Source of the DNA: Flavobacterium weaverense
GTDB lineage: Bacteria; Bacteroidota; Bacteroidia; Flavobacteriales; Flavobacteriaceae
Direction of reading: 5' to 3'
DNA length: 64,000 nt
Assembly (NCBI RefSeq): GCF_003688495.1
Contig: NZ_REFH01000009.1
Span: forward strand, 62,001-126,000
Shown here in pieces: positions 10,001 through 18,512 of the stretch. The first letter of the stretch is position 1. Each line of letters opens with the position of its first letter. The translations under genes and the position numbers were made by a program. Under the pieces are notes generated by a model, which was not told the origin of the DNA, made no database searches, and saw only the letters and a list, made by a program, of their open reading frames with translations.

Positions 10001-10226
10001 TCATTCCTTCAACACCATTAATTTCTTCTTCTAGCGGAATAACAACACTATTAAGTACTGTTTCAGCATTTGCACCGGTATAACTTGCACTAACTTGAAC
10101 CGTTGGTGGTGCTATTTCTGGATACTGTTCGACCGGTAGCGACATCAATCCTAAAACACCTAAAATGGTAATTAAGATGGAAATTACCGTCGATAGGACT
10201 GGTCTTTCTATAAAAGTTTTTAACAT
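7056..10226 (-). CDS. RND multidrug efflux transporter, AcrB/MexB type (HAE-1)
   Basis: 1056-residue inner-membrane proton-driven pump. MLKTFIERPVLSTVISI is the standard first membrane helix. The TM4 proton relay has the paired aspartates in AIGIVVDDAIVVVEAV (about residue 405). TM10-11 contain LIGLLAKNAILIVEFA, with the relay lysine context of drug pumps rather than metal pumps. Both large periplasmic loops are present and the length is normal. It is the middle gene of an adaptor-pump-channel operon: 8 bp after the adaptor and overlapping the channel. The regulator at 11414-11902 heads the operon. Substrate cannot be read from sequence. Confidence 0.95.
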   Translation of the reverse strand: MLKTFIERPVLSTVISILITILGVLGLMSLPVEQYPEIAPPTVQVSASYTGANAETVLNSVVIPLEEEINGVEGMTYMTSSAANDGSAKISVYFELGVDPDIAAVNVQNRVARATSKLPQAVVQTGVTTVKSQTSALMFFALYSNNDDFDETYIQNYAKINLVPKLQRVKGVGQVNVFGAKDYSMRIWIDPAKMASYNVSPKEIQAALQEQNVEAAPGKFGENADGVYEYVIKYKGRLSEISDYENIVIRSTGNGNFLHLKDVATVELGGFNYGTKNIAMGKQGVAVGVFQTSGSNAQDIITEVMTILDETKPDFPKGVDYVIPLNTKTFLDASIDKVLTTLLEAFILVFIVVYIFLQDFRSTLIPAIAVPVAIIGTFFFLQLFGFSINMLTLFAMILAIGIVVDDAIVVVEAVHAKLDEGATSGKEATISAMSEITGAIISITLVMAAVFIPVSFLNGPSGVFYQQFAITLAIAILISAVNALTLSPALCALFLKPHKDSDHHDANFKDRFFIAFNSSFDRMNNKYVKSLGFLAKKRWITVVGLIVFSGITFLLFQTTPSGFIPNEDRGIIMADLTLPPGTTLEKTQIVVKELDTILGSMDIIESRMSVVGFSLLNSVNGGSYAFTIIKLKDWKDRKGDNQSVDAVVKELFGKTAHFKDARALFFTPPSVQGFGSADGFELKIQDKGDDDWATVSKVSNEFLGELMKRPEIQYAQTNFNASFPQFEMDINVERAKDAGVSVSDIFNTMQGYYGGLYTTDFNKFGKQYRVMIQAKPSDRATEASINNIYVKNAAGQQVAISQFISLKRIYGPEAVARFNMLKAVNVNGKANPGFSSGDAIKAIQEVAEQHLPKTYSYEFSGMTREEILAGSQAIWVFLLSLIFVYFLLSAQYESYLVPLSVLLSLPVGIAGAIGFVKLAGLENNIYFQVALIMLIGLLAKNAILIVEFAIQRRRQGMDLTQAAIEGAKARLRPILMTSLAFIFGLLPLAFASGVGAVGNRSIGMGAVGGMLVGTILGVFVIPILFIIFQSMQEKISGKPVITTESDVILLNEENEK

Positions 10227-10234
10227 TTTGAGTA

Positions 10235-11386
10235 TTATTTTTTAGCTGGAGTAGCGTTTATTTTTAGTGAGTCTTTAGCTATTGGAGCAGCAGTTTCTGT
10301 TGAATTAGTTTCTTTTTTTTGCTGCGGAACAATCTCAGTGTCATTTTTCAACTTGGAAGCACCTTCAACTACAACAACATCGCCTTCAGAAAGTCCTTCA
10401 GTAACAATAAAGTTTAAATCAGAACTTCCATTTGTAACAATAATTTTTGATTGTACTTTATTACCTTCGCCCACCACAAAAATCATCTGTTTTCCTTGTA
10501 CTTCAAAAACTGCATTTTGAGGAACTAACATCACATCCTTTTGTAGAATAGGCATGCGAATAATTCCGCTGCTTCCGCTTCTTAAAATACCTTCTGGGTT
10601 TTTGAACTCAGCTCTAAATTGTGTTGTTCCTGTTGTAGGATTCACTAAGCCGTTCATTGTAACTACTTTTCCTTTTTGATCATATTCTGAATCATCAACT
10701 AATAATAGAGAAACTTCAGGAACTGATTTCAATTTTTCAGCAGTTGAACCTCCTTTAAAAGTCTTGTTGAAAAAAAGTAATTGTTTTTCATTCATAGAAA
10801 AATAAGCACGAACTATTTTAGTGTCTGAAACTGTTGTTAAAGGCATTTCACTTACAGAATTCACTAAGCTTCCTTCACGGAAAGGTAAACTTCCTATAAC
10901 TCCATTCACAGGAGAAACGATTGTTCCAAAACCAATATTTGAAGCAATACTACCATAGGCACTTTTGGCTTGAGCCAACTTTGCTTTTGCAGTTTCCAGC
11001 TGAACATTACTTATAATTTTTCGATCTACTAAAGGTTTCAATCGATCTACTTCCACCTGAGCAGCTTGGATCATTGCTTTTGCGGCTGATGCATCTTGAT
11101 TTAAAGTTTGCGTTTCAAGTTTGAATAGTATTTGTCCTTTGCGAACAACTTGACCTTCATCAACATAAATTTTTTGAATAAACCCATTTACTTTAGGACG
11201 AATTTCTACATTTTGCTGACCTTCTAGGTTTGCTGTGTACTCATGATAAACCACTGCATCTTGCAAGGTTACTGTTTGAACAGGAAAAGGAGCTGCAGTA
11301 GGAGCAGGCATTTGTTGTTCTTCTTTTTTACCACAAGAAGCTATGATTAGCAAGGCAAATAGAGCAAATATTGAATTTTTTTTCAT
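10235..11386 (-). CDS. RND efflux periplasmic adaptor, AcrA type
   Basis: 383-residue membrane-fusion protein linking the AcrB-type pump to the outer-membrane channel. It has a lipoprotein signal with lipobox IASC (Cys18). Next come the lipoyl/barrel-sandwich half QKIYVDEGQVVRKGQILFKL, an alpha-hairpin (about 100-145), the second lipoyl half GTIVSPVNGVIGSLPFREG, and a beta-barrel and membrane-proximal domain. The C-terminal tail (TEIVPQQKKETNSTETAAP and beyond) is low in complexity and probably disordered. ATG at 11386, 27 bp after the regulator gene stop. The gene order regulator-adaptor-pump-channel supports one transcript controlled from the operator near 11923-11952. Confidence 0.95.
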   Translation of the reverse strand: MKKNSIFALFALLIIASCGKKEEQQMPAPTAAPFPVQTVTLQDAVVYHEYTANLEGQQNVEIRPKVNGFIQKIYVDEGQVVRKGQILFKLETQTLNQDASAAKAMIQAAQVEVDRLKPLVDRKIISNVQLETAKAKLAQAKSAYGSIASNIGFGTIVSPVNGVIGSLPFREGSLVNSVSEMPLTTVSDTKIVRAYFSMNEKQLLFFNKTFKGGSTAEKLKSVPEVSLLLVDDSEYDQKGKVVTMNGLVNPTTGTTQFRAEFKNPEGILRSGSSGIIRMPILQKDVMLVPQNAVFEVQGKQMIFVVGEGNKVQSKIIVTNGSSDLNFIVTEGLSEGDVVVVEGASKLKNDTEIVPQQKKETNSTETAAPIAKDSLKINATPAKK

Positions 11387-11413
11387 TTCTATGATTGGGT
11401 TAAGTATTTATAT

Positions 11414-11902
11414 TTAAGAATTATTCTTTTCGATTTCTTTAAAATGATCTATGGTTTTTATTAAAAGCTCCTCAACTTCACAAACGTGATTTTTATATGC
11501 TTTTACATTCTCCATATTATATTGCTCTTCCGAACAAGAAACTGTTTTTTCTCGATAATCAATTAATCGATCAATTATCTTCTTTTCAAATTCCAGTAAT
11601 TTGATATAATTTGCTAATCTTTCACTAAAAGGTGAAGGTTTGAAATATTTTTTGCGATCACCAGCTACGGTGTAGTAAGTGATCTTATCCATTTTTAAAA
11701 GTAAATTCAAGTTTGTAGAAACAGAGCTTTTACTGGCTTTCATTTTTTCGACTATTGCTTCAAATGTTAACCCTGACTTGCAACCATCAATTATTAATAA
11801 TCCAAGTATTCGAGAACCAAGTGGTGGCAAATTATATAGCAACTCAAAATGAAGTCCGAACATCTCAATAAGCTCTTCGCGTTCTTTTTGTATTTTTTGC
11901 AT
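11414..11902 (-). CDS. GbsR/MarR-type transcriptional regulator of the efflux operon
   Basis: 162 residues from the ATG at 11902. A TTG at 11917 would add five residues but would place the start inside the -7 element, so 11902 is preferred. The N-terminal half is a winged helix: ILGLLIIDGCKSGLTFEAIV, then a recognition region with SKSSVSTNLNLLLKMDKITYY, then a wing ending in DRKKYFKPS. The C-terminal half is a long helical dimerisation segment. This is the GbsR/MarR-like layout of efflux regulators in Bacteroidota. It is the first gene of the efflux operon and a perfect 10-bp inverted repeat overlaps its promoter. It is probably an autorepressor released by a pump substrate. Confidence 0.88.
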   Translation of the reverse strand: MQKIQKEREELIEMFGLHFELLYNLPPLGSRILGLLIIDGCKSGLTFEAIVEKMKASKSSVSTNLNLLLKMDKITYYTVAGDRKKYFKPSPFSERLANYIKLLEFEKKIIDRLIDYREKTVSCSEEQYNMENVKAYKNHVCEVEELLIKTIDHFKEIEKNNS

Positions 11903-11914
11903 AATTTTTTTTTG

Positions 11915-11952
11915 CAAAATTACGTTTAGTTCATAGATTACCGAACTAAACG
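11915..11952 (-). promoter_or_regulatory. Promoter and operator of the efflux operon
   Basis: CGTTTAGTTC (11923-11932) and GAACTAAACG (11943-11952) form a perfect 10-bp inverted repeat with a 10-bp spacer. The minus-strand -7 element TAATTTTG (11922-11915) abuts its left arm, and a possible -33 TTCG (11945-11942) lies 19 bp away inside the repeat. A dimer bound here would block RNA polymerase, so it is the likely binding site for the regulator encoded immediately downstream. Confidence 0.7.
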
Positions 11953-12191
11953 AACTTAAAATAATGTTAATCTTTTTAACATTTATCCTAGTGTATTAGC
12001 TTGCTGCAGATTATGATTATTAAAAAGTAAAAAAAGAAATTAAAAATTCTGCAGTCGTGGATTTAGTACTATTTGGGATTTTATTAATTTTTTTGGTAAA
12101 AGTCATTCTGATATTTTTAAAATAGTGCACTTATCGGACTAATCATTTTTTAGCCTTAGACTACGATTTCTGATTTAGAATGTTATTTCCT
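11953..12191. other. Intergenic region with two inverted repeats
   Basis: This non-coding stretch between the efflux operon and the HD-domain gene holds a perfect 8-bp hairpin, AATGTTAA-TCTTT-TTAACATT (11963-11983), next to the operator. It also holds a 7-bp inverted repeat, CTGCAGA/TCTGCAG (12004-12010 and 12048-12054), with a 37-nt A-rich spacer. No open reading frame worth calling was seen. The first hairpin could be a second regulator site. Confidence 0.4.
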
Positions 12192-12199
12192 TATATTTG
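12192..12199 (+). promoter_or_regulatory. Putative -7 element for the HD-domain gene
   Basis: TATATTTG matches TAnnTTTG exactly and lies 21 nt before the GTG start at 12221. It supports that start over later ones. No -33 TTG is obvious. Confidence 0.5.
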
Positions 12200-12220
12200 T
12201 TGACCTAAAAAAAACTTATA

Positions 12221-13450
12221 GTGAGTCAAATCAATAAGCTTAAAATATTTAATGATCCCATTTACGGGTTTATCACAATTCCAAACGCATTAATTTACGA
12301 TTTAATTCAGCATCCTTATTTTCAAAGATTGCGACGCATCTCTCAAATGGGATTATCGTACTTAGTTTATCCAGGAGCAAATCACACTCGTTTTCATCAC
12401 GCTTTAGGTTGCATGCATTTAATGCAAAAAGCAGTCGATGTGTTGCGTTTCAAAGGAATTCTTATTTCTCCAGAGGAAGAAAATGCTTTGTATATCGCAA
12501 TCTTATTGCATGATATAGGACATGGACCTTTTTCGCACGCAATGGAAAAAAGTATAGTGGAAGAAGTGCATCATGAAGAAATTTCATTGCTTTTTATGAA
12601 CCAACTTAATGTTGAATTTAAAGGCAAACTTGATTTGGCGATTAAAGTTTTTAAAGGGGAGTATCATCGAAAATTTATGCTTCAATTGATTTCGAGCCAG
12701 TTAGATATGGATCGAATGGATTATTTGAAACGAGATAGTTATTATTCTGGTGTGGCGGAAGGTAATGTAAATTCAGAACGGTTAATCCAAATGATGAATG
12801 TCGATAAGGATTATTTGGTTATTGAAGAAAAAGGAATTTATTCTGTCGAAAAGTTCTTAATGTCGAGACGATTAATGTATTGGCAAGCTTATTTACATAA
12901 AACCAGTTTAGTAGCAGAGTTGATTTTGATGCGAATTTTAAAACGAGCTAAGGAATTAACCTTAAAAGGAGTGAAGCTTTCTTGCAGTGAGCCATTACTG
13001 TTTTTCATGGAACATAAGGTAACAATGGAAACTTTTGATGCTGACACTTTAGATTTATTTGCTCAATTAGACGACTTCGATATTATTGGTGCTCTAAAAG
13101 CTTGGCAAAAAAATGATGACTTTATATTGTCAACTTTAAGTAAAATGATTGTCAACCGCGATTTACTTAAAATAAAGCTGACTAATGAAAAAGTAGATTT
13201 AGAGGAATTACAACCTTTGAAAGAGCGCTTCGCTGCAGAAAATAACATTTCTATAGCTGATACCAATTATTTCATTTTTAAGGGAAAAATAAAAAATCAG
13301 GCTTACAGTAAAGAAGCGGATCCAATACGAATTTTGAAAAAAGATAGTTCGGTGGAAGACGTAATTGAGTCATCAGACCAACTGAATTTAAAATCATTAT
13401 CAAAATCGGTAACCAAGTATTACATCTGTTTTCCAAAACAACTGTTATAA
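12221..13450 (+). CDS. HD-domain phosphohydrolase
   Basis: 409 residues with a GTG start (reading MSQINKLKIFNDPIYG), chosen because this is the conserved family opening and a -7 element sits 21 nt upstream. The HD-domain metal ligands are seen in TRFHHALGCMH (about 56-66) and LLHDIGHGPFSH (96-107), with the later D in SSQLDMDRMDYLKRD. That pattern is the dNTPase-like/YdhJ group of HD proteins, including an RLRRISQMG segment after the N-terminal IYGFITIP. The substrate is unknown: nucleotide triphosphates are possible by analogy with SAMHD1-like enzymes, but not shown here. It lies 40 bp upstream of lpxD on the same strand; flavobacteria often keep this neighbour. Confidence 0.88.
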   Translation: MSQINKLKIFNDPIYGFITIPNALIYDLIQHPYFQRLRRISQMGLSYLVYPGANHTRFHHALGCMHLMQKAVDVLRFKGILISPEEENALYIAILLHDIGHGPFSHAMEKSIVEEVHHEEISLLFMNQLNVEFKGKLDLAIKVFKGEYHRKFMLQLISSQLDMDRMDYLKRDSYYSGVAEGNVNSERLIQMMNVDKDYLVIEEKGIYSVEKFLMSRRLMYWQAYLHKTSLVAELILMRILKRAKELTLKGVKLSCSEPLLFFMEHKVTMETFDADTLDLFAQLDDFDIIGALKAWQKNDDFILSTLSKMIVNRDLLKIKLTNEKVDLEELQPLKERFAAENNISIADTNYFIFKGKIKNQAYSKEADPIRILKKDSSVEDVIESSDQLNLKSLSKSVTKYYICFPKQLL

Positions 13451-13477
13451 AAACACCGTTTAAAATCTATTTTTTTA

Positions 13478-13485
13478 TATTTTTG
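13478..13485 (+). promoter_or_regulatory. Putative -7 element just before lpxD
   Basis: TATTTTTG matches TAnnTTTG but ends only 5 nt before the lpxD ATG at 13491. If used, the mRNA would be leaderless or nearly so. It may be a chance match in T-rich DNA. Confidence 0.3.
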
Positions 13486-13490
13486 TCGCA

Positions 13491-14534
13491 ATGAAATTTA
13501 CAGCAGAACAAATAGCGGGGATTTTAGAAGGAGAAGTAATTGGTAACCCAGCAGCAGAAGTTTTTAGGTTATCAAAAATTGAAGAAGGTACTGAGGGTTC
13601 TCTTACTTTCTTATCAAATCCTAAATATCTTAATTTTATATATTCTACAAAAGCCTCTGTTACAATAGTTAATGATACTTTTGTTCCGGAATCAGGTTTG
13701 AACACTACACTTATAAAAGTGCCAGATGCATACGCAGCTTTTTCAAAACTACTAGCTTATTATAATGAAGTAAAACAGCATAAAAGTGGGATCGAACAAC
13801 CTTCTTTTCTTTCGCCTAGTGTAATACATGGAGAAAACCTATATTTGGGCAGTTTTAGTTATGTAGGTGAAAATGTACTGATAGGAGATAATGTGAAAAT
13901 TTATCCCAATTGCTTTCTTGGAGATAATGTTGTAGTTGGAAATAATGTCACTTTATTTGCAGGTGCAAAAATATATTCAGAGACGATAATTGGAAACAAT
14001 TGCACGGTGCATTCGGGAGCTATAATTGGATCAGATGGTTTTGGCTTTGCGCCAAATCCAGACGGAACCTACACTAAAATACCTCAGATAGGTAATGTTA
14101 TTATAGAGGATAATGTAGATATTGGTTCTTGTACAACGATTGATAGGGCTACAATGGGTTCGACAATTATTAGAAAAGGAGTCAAATTAGACAATCAAAT
14201 TCAGATTGCACATAATGTTGAAATTGGTGAAAACACTGTCATTGCTGCTCAAACAGGAGTTGCAGGTTCTACTAAGATTGGTAGAAACGGAATGATTGGC
14301 GGTCAAGTTGGAATTTCTGGTCATTTACACATTGGCGACAATGTTCGAATTCAAGCTCAGGCTGGAATCGGTAAGAATATAAAAGATAATGAAATTTTGC
14401 AGGGTAGCCCAGCATTTGGATATAATAGTTTTAGCAAATCATTTGTTCATTTTAAGAACTTGCCTAAAATTGTTGATGAAATTAAAGAATTAAAGAAACA
14501 AATATTAAACCAAAAAAATGGAAACAATGGTTAA
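13491..14534 (+). CDS. lpxD: UDP-3-O-acylglucosamine N-acyltransferase LpxD
   Basis: LpxD adds the N-linked 3-hydroxyacyl chain to UDP-3-O-acyl-glucosamine, the third step of lipid A synthesis. 347 residues, normal length. The N-terminal uridine-binding domain (about 1-100: [20 protein letters not shown]) is followed by the left-handed beta-helix of hexapeptide repeats ([20 protein letters not shown] and on). The catalytic His lies in the [15 protein letters not shown] segment, and a C-terminal helix follows. The stop overlaps the lpxC start, so the genes are translationally coupled. A second, more divergent LpxD-like gene lies at 17582-18511. Confidence 0.95.
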   Translation: MKFTAEQIAGILEGEVIGNPAAEVFRLSKIEEGTEGSLTFLSNPKYLNFIYSTKASVTIVNDTFVPESGLNTTLIKVPDAYAAFSKLLAYYNEVKQHKSGIEQPSFLSPSVIHGENLYLGSFSYVGENVLIGDNVKIYPNCFLGDNVVVGNNVTLFAGAKIYSETIIGNNCTVHSGAIIGSDGFGFAPNPDGTYTKIPQIGNVIIEDNVDIGSCTTIDRATMGSTIIRKGVKLDNQIQIAHNVEIGENTVIAAQTGVAGSTKIGRNGMIGGQVGISGHLHIGDNVRIQAQAGIGKNIKDNEILQGSPAFGYNSFSKSFVHFKNLPKIVDEIKELKKQILNQKNGNNG

Positions 14535-15915
14535 ACAGAAGACCATCAAAACAGAAATCTCGCTAACTGGAGTTGGATTACATACCGGTAAAGAAGTAAA
14601 AATGACTTTTAAACCTGCTCCGGTGAATAATGGTTTTACTTTTGTTCGAGTAGATTTAGAAGGACACCCAATAATAGAGGCAGATGCAAATTACGTTGTA
14701 AATACACAACGCGGAACTAATTTGGAAAAACTTGGAGTTAAAATTCAAACTCCAGAACATGTTTTGGCTGCTTTAGTAGGATGTGATTTAGACAATGTTA
14801 TAATTGAATTAAATGCTTCAGAACTGCCTATAATGGATGGTTCGTCTAAATATTTTGTTGAAGCCCTTGAGTCTGTTGGATTTGAAGAGCAAAATGCAAA
14901 GAGAAACGTATATGTTGTAAAAGAAGTTATTTCTTTTACTGATGAAGAATCAGGTAGTGAAATTTTAGTGATGCCAAGTGATCATTATTGTGTAACTGCT
15001 ATGGTTGACTTTGGTACTAAAATTTTAGGCACTCAAAATGCAAACATGAAAAGTATTTCTGATTTTAAAACTGAAATTTCGCAATCTAGAACTTTCAGCT
15101 TTTTGCATGAATTGGAATCATTATTAGAAAATGGTTTAATAAAAGGTGGTGATTTAAACAACGCTATTGTTTATGTTGATAAAGAGATCTCTGCATCTAC
15201 GATGGAGAATTTAAAGCTTGCTTTTGGTAAAGATGAAATTACGGTTAAACCAAACGGAATCTTAGACAATCTTACTTTGCATTATCCTAACGAGGCTGCA
15301 AGACATAAATTGTTAGACGTTGTGGGTGATTTAGCTTTAATTGGTACTAGAATACAAGGAAAAGTAATTGCTAATAAACCAGGTCACTTTGTGAATACGC
15401 AGTTCGCTAAGAAAATGGCGAAAATTATAAAAATTGAACAAAGAAATTATGTTCCTGTTTATGATTTAAACGCTGAACCTTTGATGGACATTCATAAAAT
15501 TATGGCGGTTCTTCCTCATAGACCTCCATTTTTATTTATTGATAGAATTATTGAGATGTCTGCAAGTCATGTTGTGGGGATGAAAAATGTTACAATGAAT
15601 GAAAATTTCTTCGTAGGACATTTTCCAGAAGCTCCAGTAATGCCAGGAGTTATAATTGTGGAAGCTATGGCTCAAACAGGAGGAATACTTGTTTTAAGCA
15701 CCGTTCCAGATCCTGAAAATTACTTGACTTATTTCATGAAAATTGATAATGTGAAGTTCAAACAGAAAGTACTTCCTGGGGATACTTTAATTTTTAAATG
15801 TGATTTAATAACACCTATTAGAAGAGGTATTTGTCACATGCAAGCTAATGCTTACGCCAATGGTAAACTCGTTGCTGAAGCGGAATTAATGGCTCAAATT
15901 GCAAAGAAACAATAG
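14518..15915 (+). CDS. lpxC/fabZ: Bifunctional LpxC deacetylase / FabZ dehydratase
   Basis: 465-residue fusion typical of Bacteroidota. The first ~305 residues are LpxC, the zinc UDP-3-O-acyl-GlcNAc deacetylase that commits to lipid A synthesis. It shows [16 protein letters not shown], the zinc-site TPEHVLAAL and a [12 protein letters not shown] segment. The last ~135 residues are FabZ, the 3-hydroxyacyl-ACP dehydratase ([36 protein letters not shown]), which competes for the same 3-hydroxyacyl-ACP pool. The start at 14518 overlaps lpxD by 17 bp. ATG 14527 (MVKQKTIK) is equally likely and perhaps the true one. Fusion may balance fatty acid and lipid A flux. Confidence 0.96.
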   Translation: METMVKQKTIKTEISLTGVGLHTGKEVKMTFKPAPVNNGFTFVRVDLEGHPIIEADANYVVNTQRGTNLEKLGVKIQTPEHVLAALVGCDLDNVIIELNASELPIMDGSSKYFVEALESVGFEEQNAKRNVYVVKEVISFTDEESGSEILVMPSDHYCVTAMVDFGTKILGTQNANMKSISDFKTEISQSRTFSFLHELESLLENGLIKGGDLNNAIVYVDKEISASTMENLKLAFGKDEITVKPNGILDNLTLHYPNEAARHKLLDVVGDLALIGTRIQGKVIANKPGHFVNTQFAKKMAKIIKIEQRNYVPVYDLNAEPLMDIHKIMAVLPHRPPFLFIDRIIEMSASHVVGMKNVTMNENFFVGHFPEAPVMPGVIIVEAMAQTGGILVLSTVPDPENYLTYFMKIDNVKFKQKVLPGDTLIFKCDLITPIRRGICHMQANAYANGKLVAEAELMAQIAKKQ

Positions 15916-15998
15916 ATTTAGAAAAGAAAGCAATAAATACTTTAGTAATTACTTTTTGCGTTCTAATTCTAAGAAATTTAAAATATAAATAATAGCTG

Positions 15999-16784
15999 AT
16001 GAATCAACCACTAGCGTATGTACATCCTGGCGCCAAAATAGCCAAAAATGTAGTCATTGAGCCATTCACTACTATTCACAACAATGTGATTATTGGAGAT
16101 GGAACTTGGATTGGGTCGAATGTAACCATAATGGAGGGAGCAAGAATTGGGAAAAATTGTAATATATTCCCCGGTGCAGTAATCTCAGCGGTTCCACAGG
16201 ATTTAAAATTTGGGGGAGAAGATTCTCTAGCGATAATTGGCGACAATTGTACTATAAGAGAATGTGTAACCATTAATAGAGGAACTATTGCATCAGGTCA
16301 AACTACGATTGGAGACAATTGCTTGATTATGGCAACGGCTCACATCGCACATGATTGTCACATTGGTCATAATGTAATTATTGTAAATGGAGTTTTACTT
16401 GGCGGACACGTTACAGTAGGAAATCATGCGATAATTGGCGGATTATCAGCAGTCCATCAGTTTATAAGTATTGGAGATCACGCAATGATTTCTGGTGGTT
16501 CTCTTTTAAGAAAAGATGTTCCTCCATACACTAAGGCTGCAAAAGAACCTTTGTCGTATGTTGGTATTAATTCAGTTGGATTGAGAAGACGCGGATTTAC
16601 TTCTGAAAAAATCAGAGAAATTCAAGGTATCTATAGAATTCTTTATCAAAAAAATTACAACACAACTCAAGCTTTAGGAATTATTGAAGCTGAAATGGAA
16701 GCAACTCCCGAAAGAGATGAGATAATTGATTTCATTAGAAATTCCTCTCGTGGTGTAATGAAAGGATATTCTGGAAATTACTAA
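15999..16784 (+). CDS. lpxA: UDP-N-acetylglucosamine acyltransferase LpxA
   Basis: LpxA performs the first lipid A step, the O-acylation of UDP-GlcNAc. At 261 residues it matches the family. It begins with hexapeptide repeats of the left-handed beta helix (AYVHPGAKIAKNVVIEPF). The catalytic base is the His in LIMATAHIAHDCHIGHN (about residue 120-125). GGLSAVHQFISIGDHAMI and YTKAAKEPLSYVGINSVGLR are hallmark LpxA segments, followed by the C-terminal helical bundle. It sits 83 bp after lpxC-fabZ on the same strand, completing the cluster. Confidence 0.96.
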   Translation: MNQPLAYVHPGAKIAKNVVIEPFTTIHNNVIIGDGTWIGSNVTIMEGARIGKNCNIFPGAVISAVPQDLKFGGEDSLAIIGDNCTIRECVTINRGTIASGQTTIGDNCLIMATAHIAHDCHIGHNVIIVNGVLLGGHVTVGNHAIIGGLSAVHQFISIGDHAMISGGSLLRKDVPPYTKAAKEPLSYVGINSVGLRRRGFTSEKIREIQGIYRILYQKNYNTTQALGIIEAEMEATPERDEIIDFIRNSSRGVMKGYSGNY

Positions 16785-16923
16785 TTCAATGCTTTCATTA
16801 GCGAGAGCGAATTTAAACTAGAATAAAAAAACACAAAAAGATAAAAATAATAAATAACAAATTTCCAGTTTCAGCTTTTCTTCTTATTGAGAAATGTTGC
16901 TGAAGGAATAAAAAAATACATAA

Positions 16924-17490
16924 ATGGCATCTACATCAGATATTAAAAACGGGTTGTGCATTAAGTTTAATAATGACATCTATAAAATCATAGAATTTCT
17001 TCACGTTAAACCAGGTAAAGGTCCTGCTTTTGTTAGAACTAAATTAAGAAGTTTAACAACTGGAAGAGTTTTAGACAATACATTTTCTGCAGGTCACAAA
17101 ATCGAGGAAGTACGAGTAGAAAATCATAAATTTCAATATTTATATCCCGAAGGTGATTTGTTTCACTTTATGAATGTAGAAACGTATGAGCAAATTTCTA
17201 TGAATAAGAATATCTTAGATTCACCTGATTTATTAAAAGAAGGAGAAAATGTAATGGTAAGTATTAATACTGAAACTGATTTACCTCTTTCAGTAGATAT
17301 GCCATCATCTGTAGTGCTAGAAGTAACGTATGCAGAGCCAGGAATTAAAGGAAATACTGCTACAAATGCTACAAAATCAGCAACAGTTGAGACTGGTGCA
17401 ACAGTAAATGTACCGTTATTTATCAATGAAGGTGACAAAATCAAAATTGATACTACTTCTGGAAATTACATGGAACGTGTAAAAGAGTAA
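16924..17490 (+). CDS. efp: Elongation factor P
   Basis: EF-P relieves ribosome stalling at polyproline runs by binding between the P and E sites. 188 residues, exactly the usual length, with KOW-like, OB and C-terminal OB domains. The tip loop HVKPGKGPAFVRTKLRS carries Lys32, the position that is often post-translationally modified. No EpmA/EpmB is seen nearby. The C-terminal signature region is INEGDKIKIDTTSGNYMERV. It lies in the middle of the lpx cluster and ends at a strong terminator, suggesting it is the last gene of that transcript. Confidence 0.97.
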   Translation: MASTSDIKNGLCIKFNNDIYKIIEFLHVKPGKGPAFVRTKLRSLTTGRVLDNTFSAGHKIEEVRVENHKFQYLYPEGDLFHFMNVETYEQISMNKNILDSPDLLKEGENVMVSINTETDLPLSVDMPSSVVLEVTYAEPGIKGNTATNATKSATVETGATVNVPLFINEGDKIKIDTTSGNYMERVKE

Positions 17491-17511
17491 TCCTAATTAA
17501 GATAATTTTTC

Positions 17512-17554
17512 AATGAGTCAATTAGTTGACTACCGTTTCAATTGACTCATTTTC
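17512..17554 (+). terminator. Terminator after efp
   Basis: AATGAGTCAATT (17512-17523) pairs perfectly with AATTGACTCATT (17540-17551) around a 16-nt loop, followed by a short T stretch. Located 21 bp after the efp stop. Confidence 0.75.
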
Positions 17555-17581
17555 TAATTGACAATTTTTCTAATTATACAT

Positions 17582-18511
17582 ATGAAATTCCCCAAGGTTT
17601 ATTCTTTAGAAGTAATTGCAACTATTATTGGTTGCGAATTCGTTGGCGATAAGGATTTTTCAGTGATGGGAATGAATGAAATCCACGTTGTTGAATCAGG
17701 TGATATCGTATTTGTTGATCATCCAAAATATTACGATAAAGCATTAAATTCTGCGGCAACTATTATTTTAATAAATAAGAATGTTGAATGCCCAACTGGA
17801 AAAGCACTGCTAATTTCAGATGATCCTTTTAGAGATTTCAACAAATTGACGAATTACTTTAAGCCTTTTCAATTTTCGAATACCTCTGTCTCTACTTCAG
17901 CTAAAATAGGAGAAGGAACTGTAATTCAGCCAAATACATTTATTGGAAATCATGTTGTGATTGGAAAAAATTGCTTAATTCACTCTAATGTTTCGATTTA
18001 CGATCATACGGTCATTGGTGATAATGTGATGATTCATGCAGGTTCAGTACTTGGTGCAGATGCTTTCTATTATAAAAAGCGAGACGCAGGATTTGACCAA
18101 TTACTATCTGGAGGTAGAGTTGTAATAAAGGACAATGTTGGAATAGGTGCACTTTGTACAATTGATAAAGGAGTCACTGGTGACACAACAATTGGCGAAG
18201 GAACAAAAATTGATAACCAAGTGCATGTTGGTCATGATACAGTTATTGGAAAAAAATGTCTAATTGCTTCCCAAGCAGGAATTGCTGGTTGCGTTATCAT
18301 CGAAGATGAAGTAACTATTTGGGGCCAAGTAGGAACCACAAGCGGAATTACAATTGGTGCTAAGGCTGTAATACTCGGGCAAACTGGAGTTACAAAATCA
18401 GTTGAAGGTGGTAAATCTTACTTTGGAACACCTATAGAAGAATCAAGAGAGAAATTGAAGCAGTTAGCCAATATCAAAAAAATTCCTGAAATTTTAAATA
18501 AAATAAAATAA
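17582..18511 (+). CDS. LpxD-like UDP-3-O-acylglucosamine N-acyltransferase paralog
   Basis: 309 residues from the ATG at 17582 ([20 protein letters not shown]); an upstream in-frame ATG at 17558 adds eight hydrophobic residues and is less likely. Like LpxD it has an N-terminal uridine-binding-type domain ([17 protein letters not shown]), then a beta helix with repeats such as [34 protein letters not shown] segment carries the catalytic His. It is shorter than the LpxD at 13491 because it lacks much of the C-terminal helix. It may use a different acyl chain or sugar (for example a QdtC/WlbB-like amine), or be a second lipid A enzyme. Placed right after efp, one base before the SnoaL-like gene. 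Confidence 0.82.
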   Translation: MKFPKVYSLEVIATIIGCEFVGDKDFSVMGMNEIHVVESGDIVFVDHPKYYDKALNSAATIILINKNVECPTGKALLISDDPFRDFNKLTNYFKPFQFSNTSVSTSAKIGEGTVIQPNTFIGNHVVIGKNCLIHSNVSIYDHTVIGDNVMIHAGSVLGADAFYYKKRDAGFDQLLSGGRVVIKDNVGIGALCTIDKGVTGDTTIGEGTKIDNQVHVGHDTVIGKKCLIASQAGIAGCVIIEDEVTIWGQVGTTSGITIGAKAVILGQTGVTKSVEGGKSYFGTPIEESREKLKQLANIKKIPEILNKIK

Positions 18512-18512
18512 T

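Noticed and set aside
11903..11917. TTG start for the GbsR/MarR-like regulator
   Set aside because: It would place the start within the predicted -7 element; ATG 11902 gives the normal family start.
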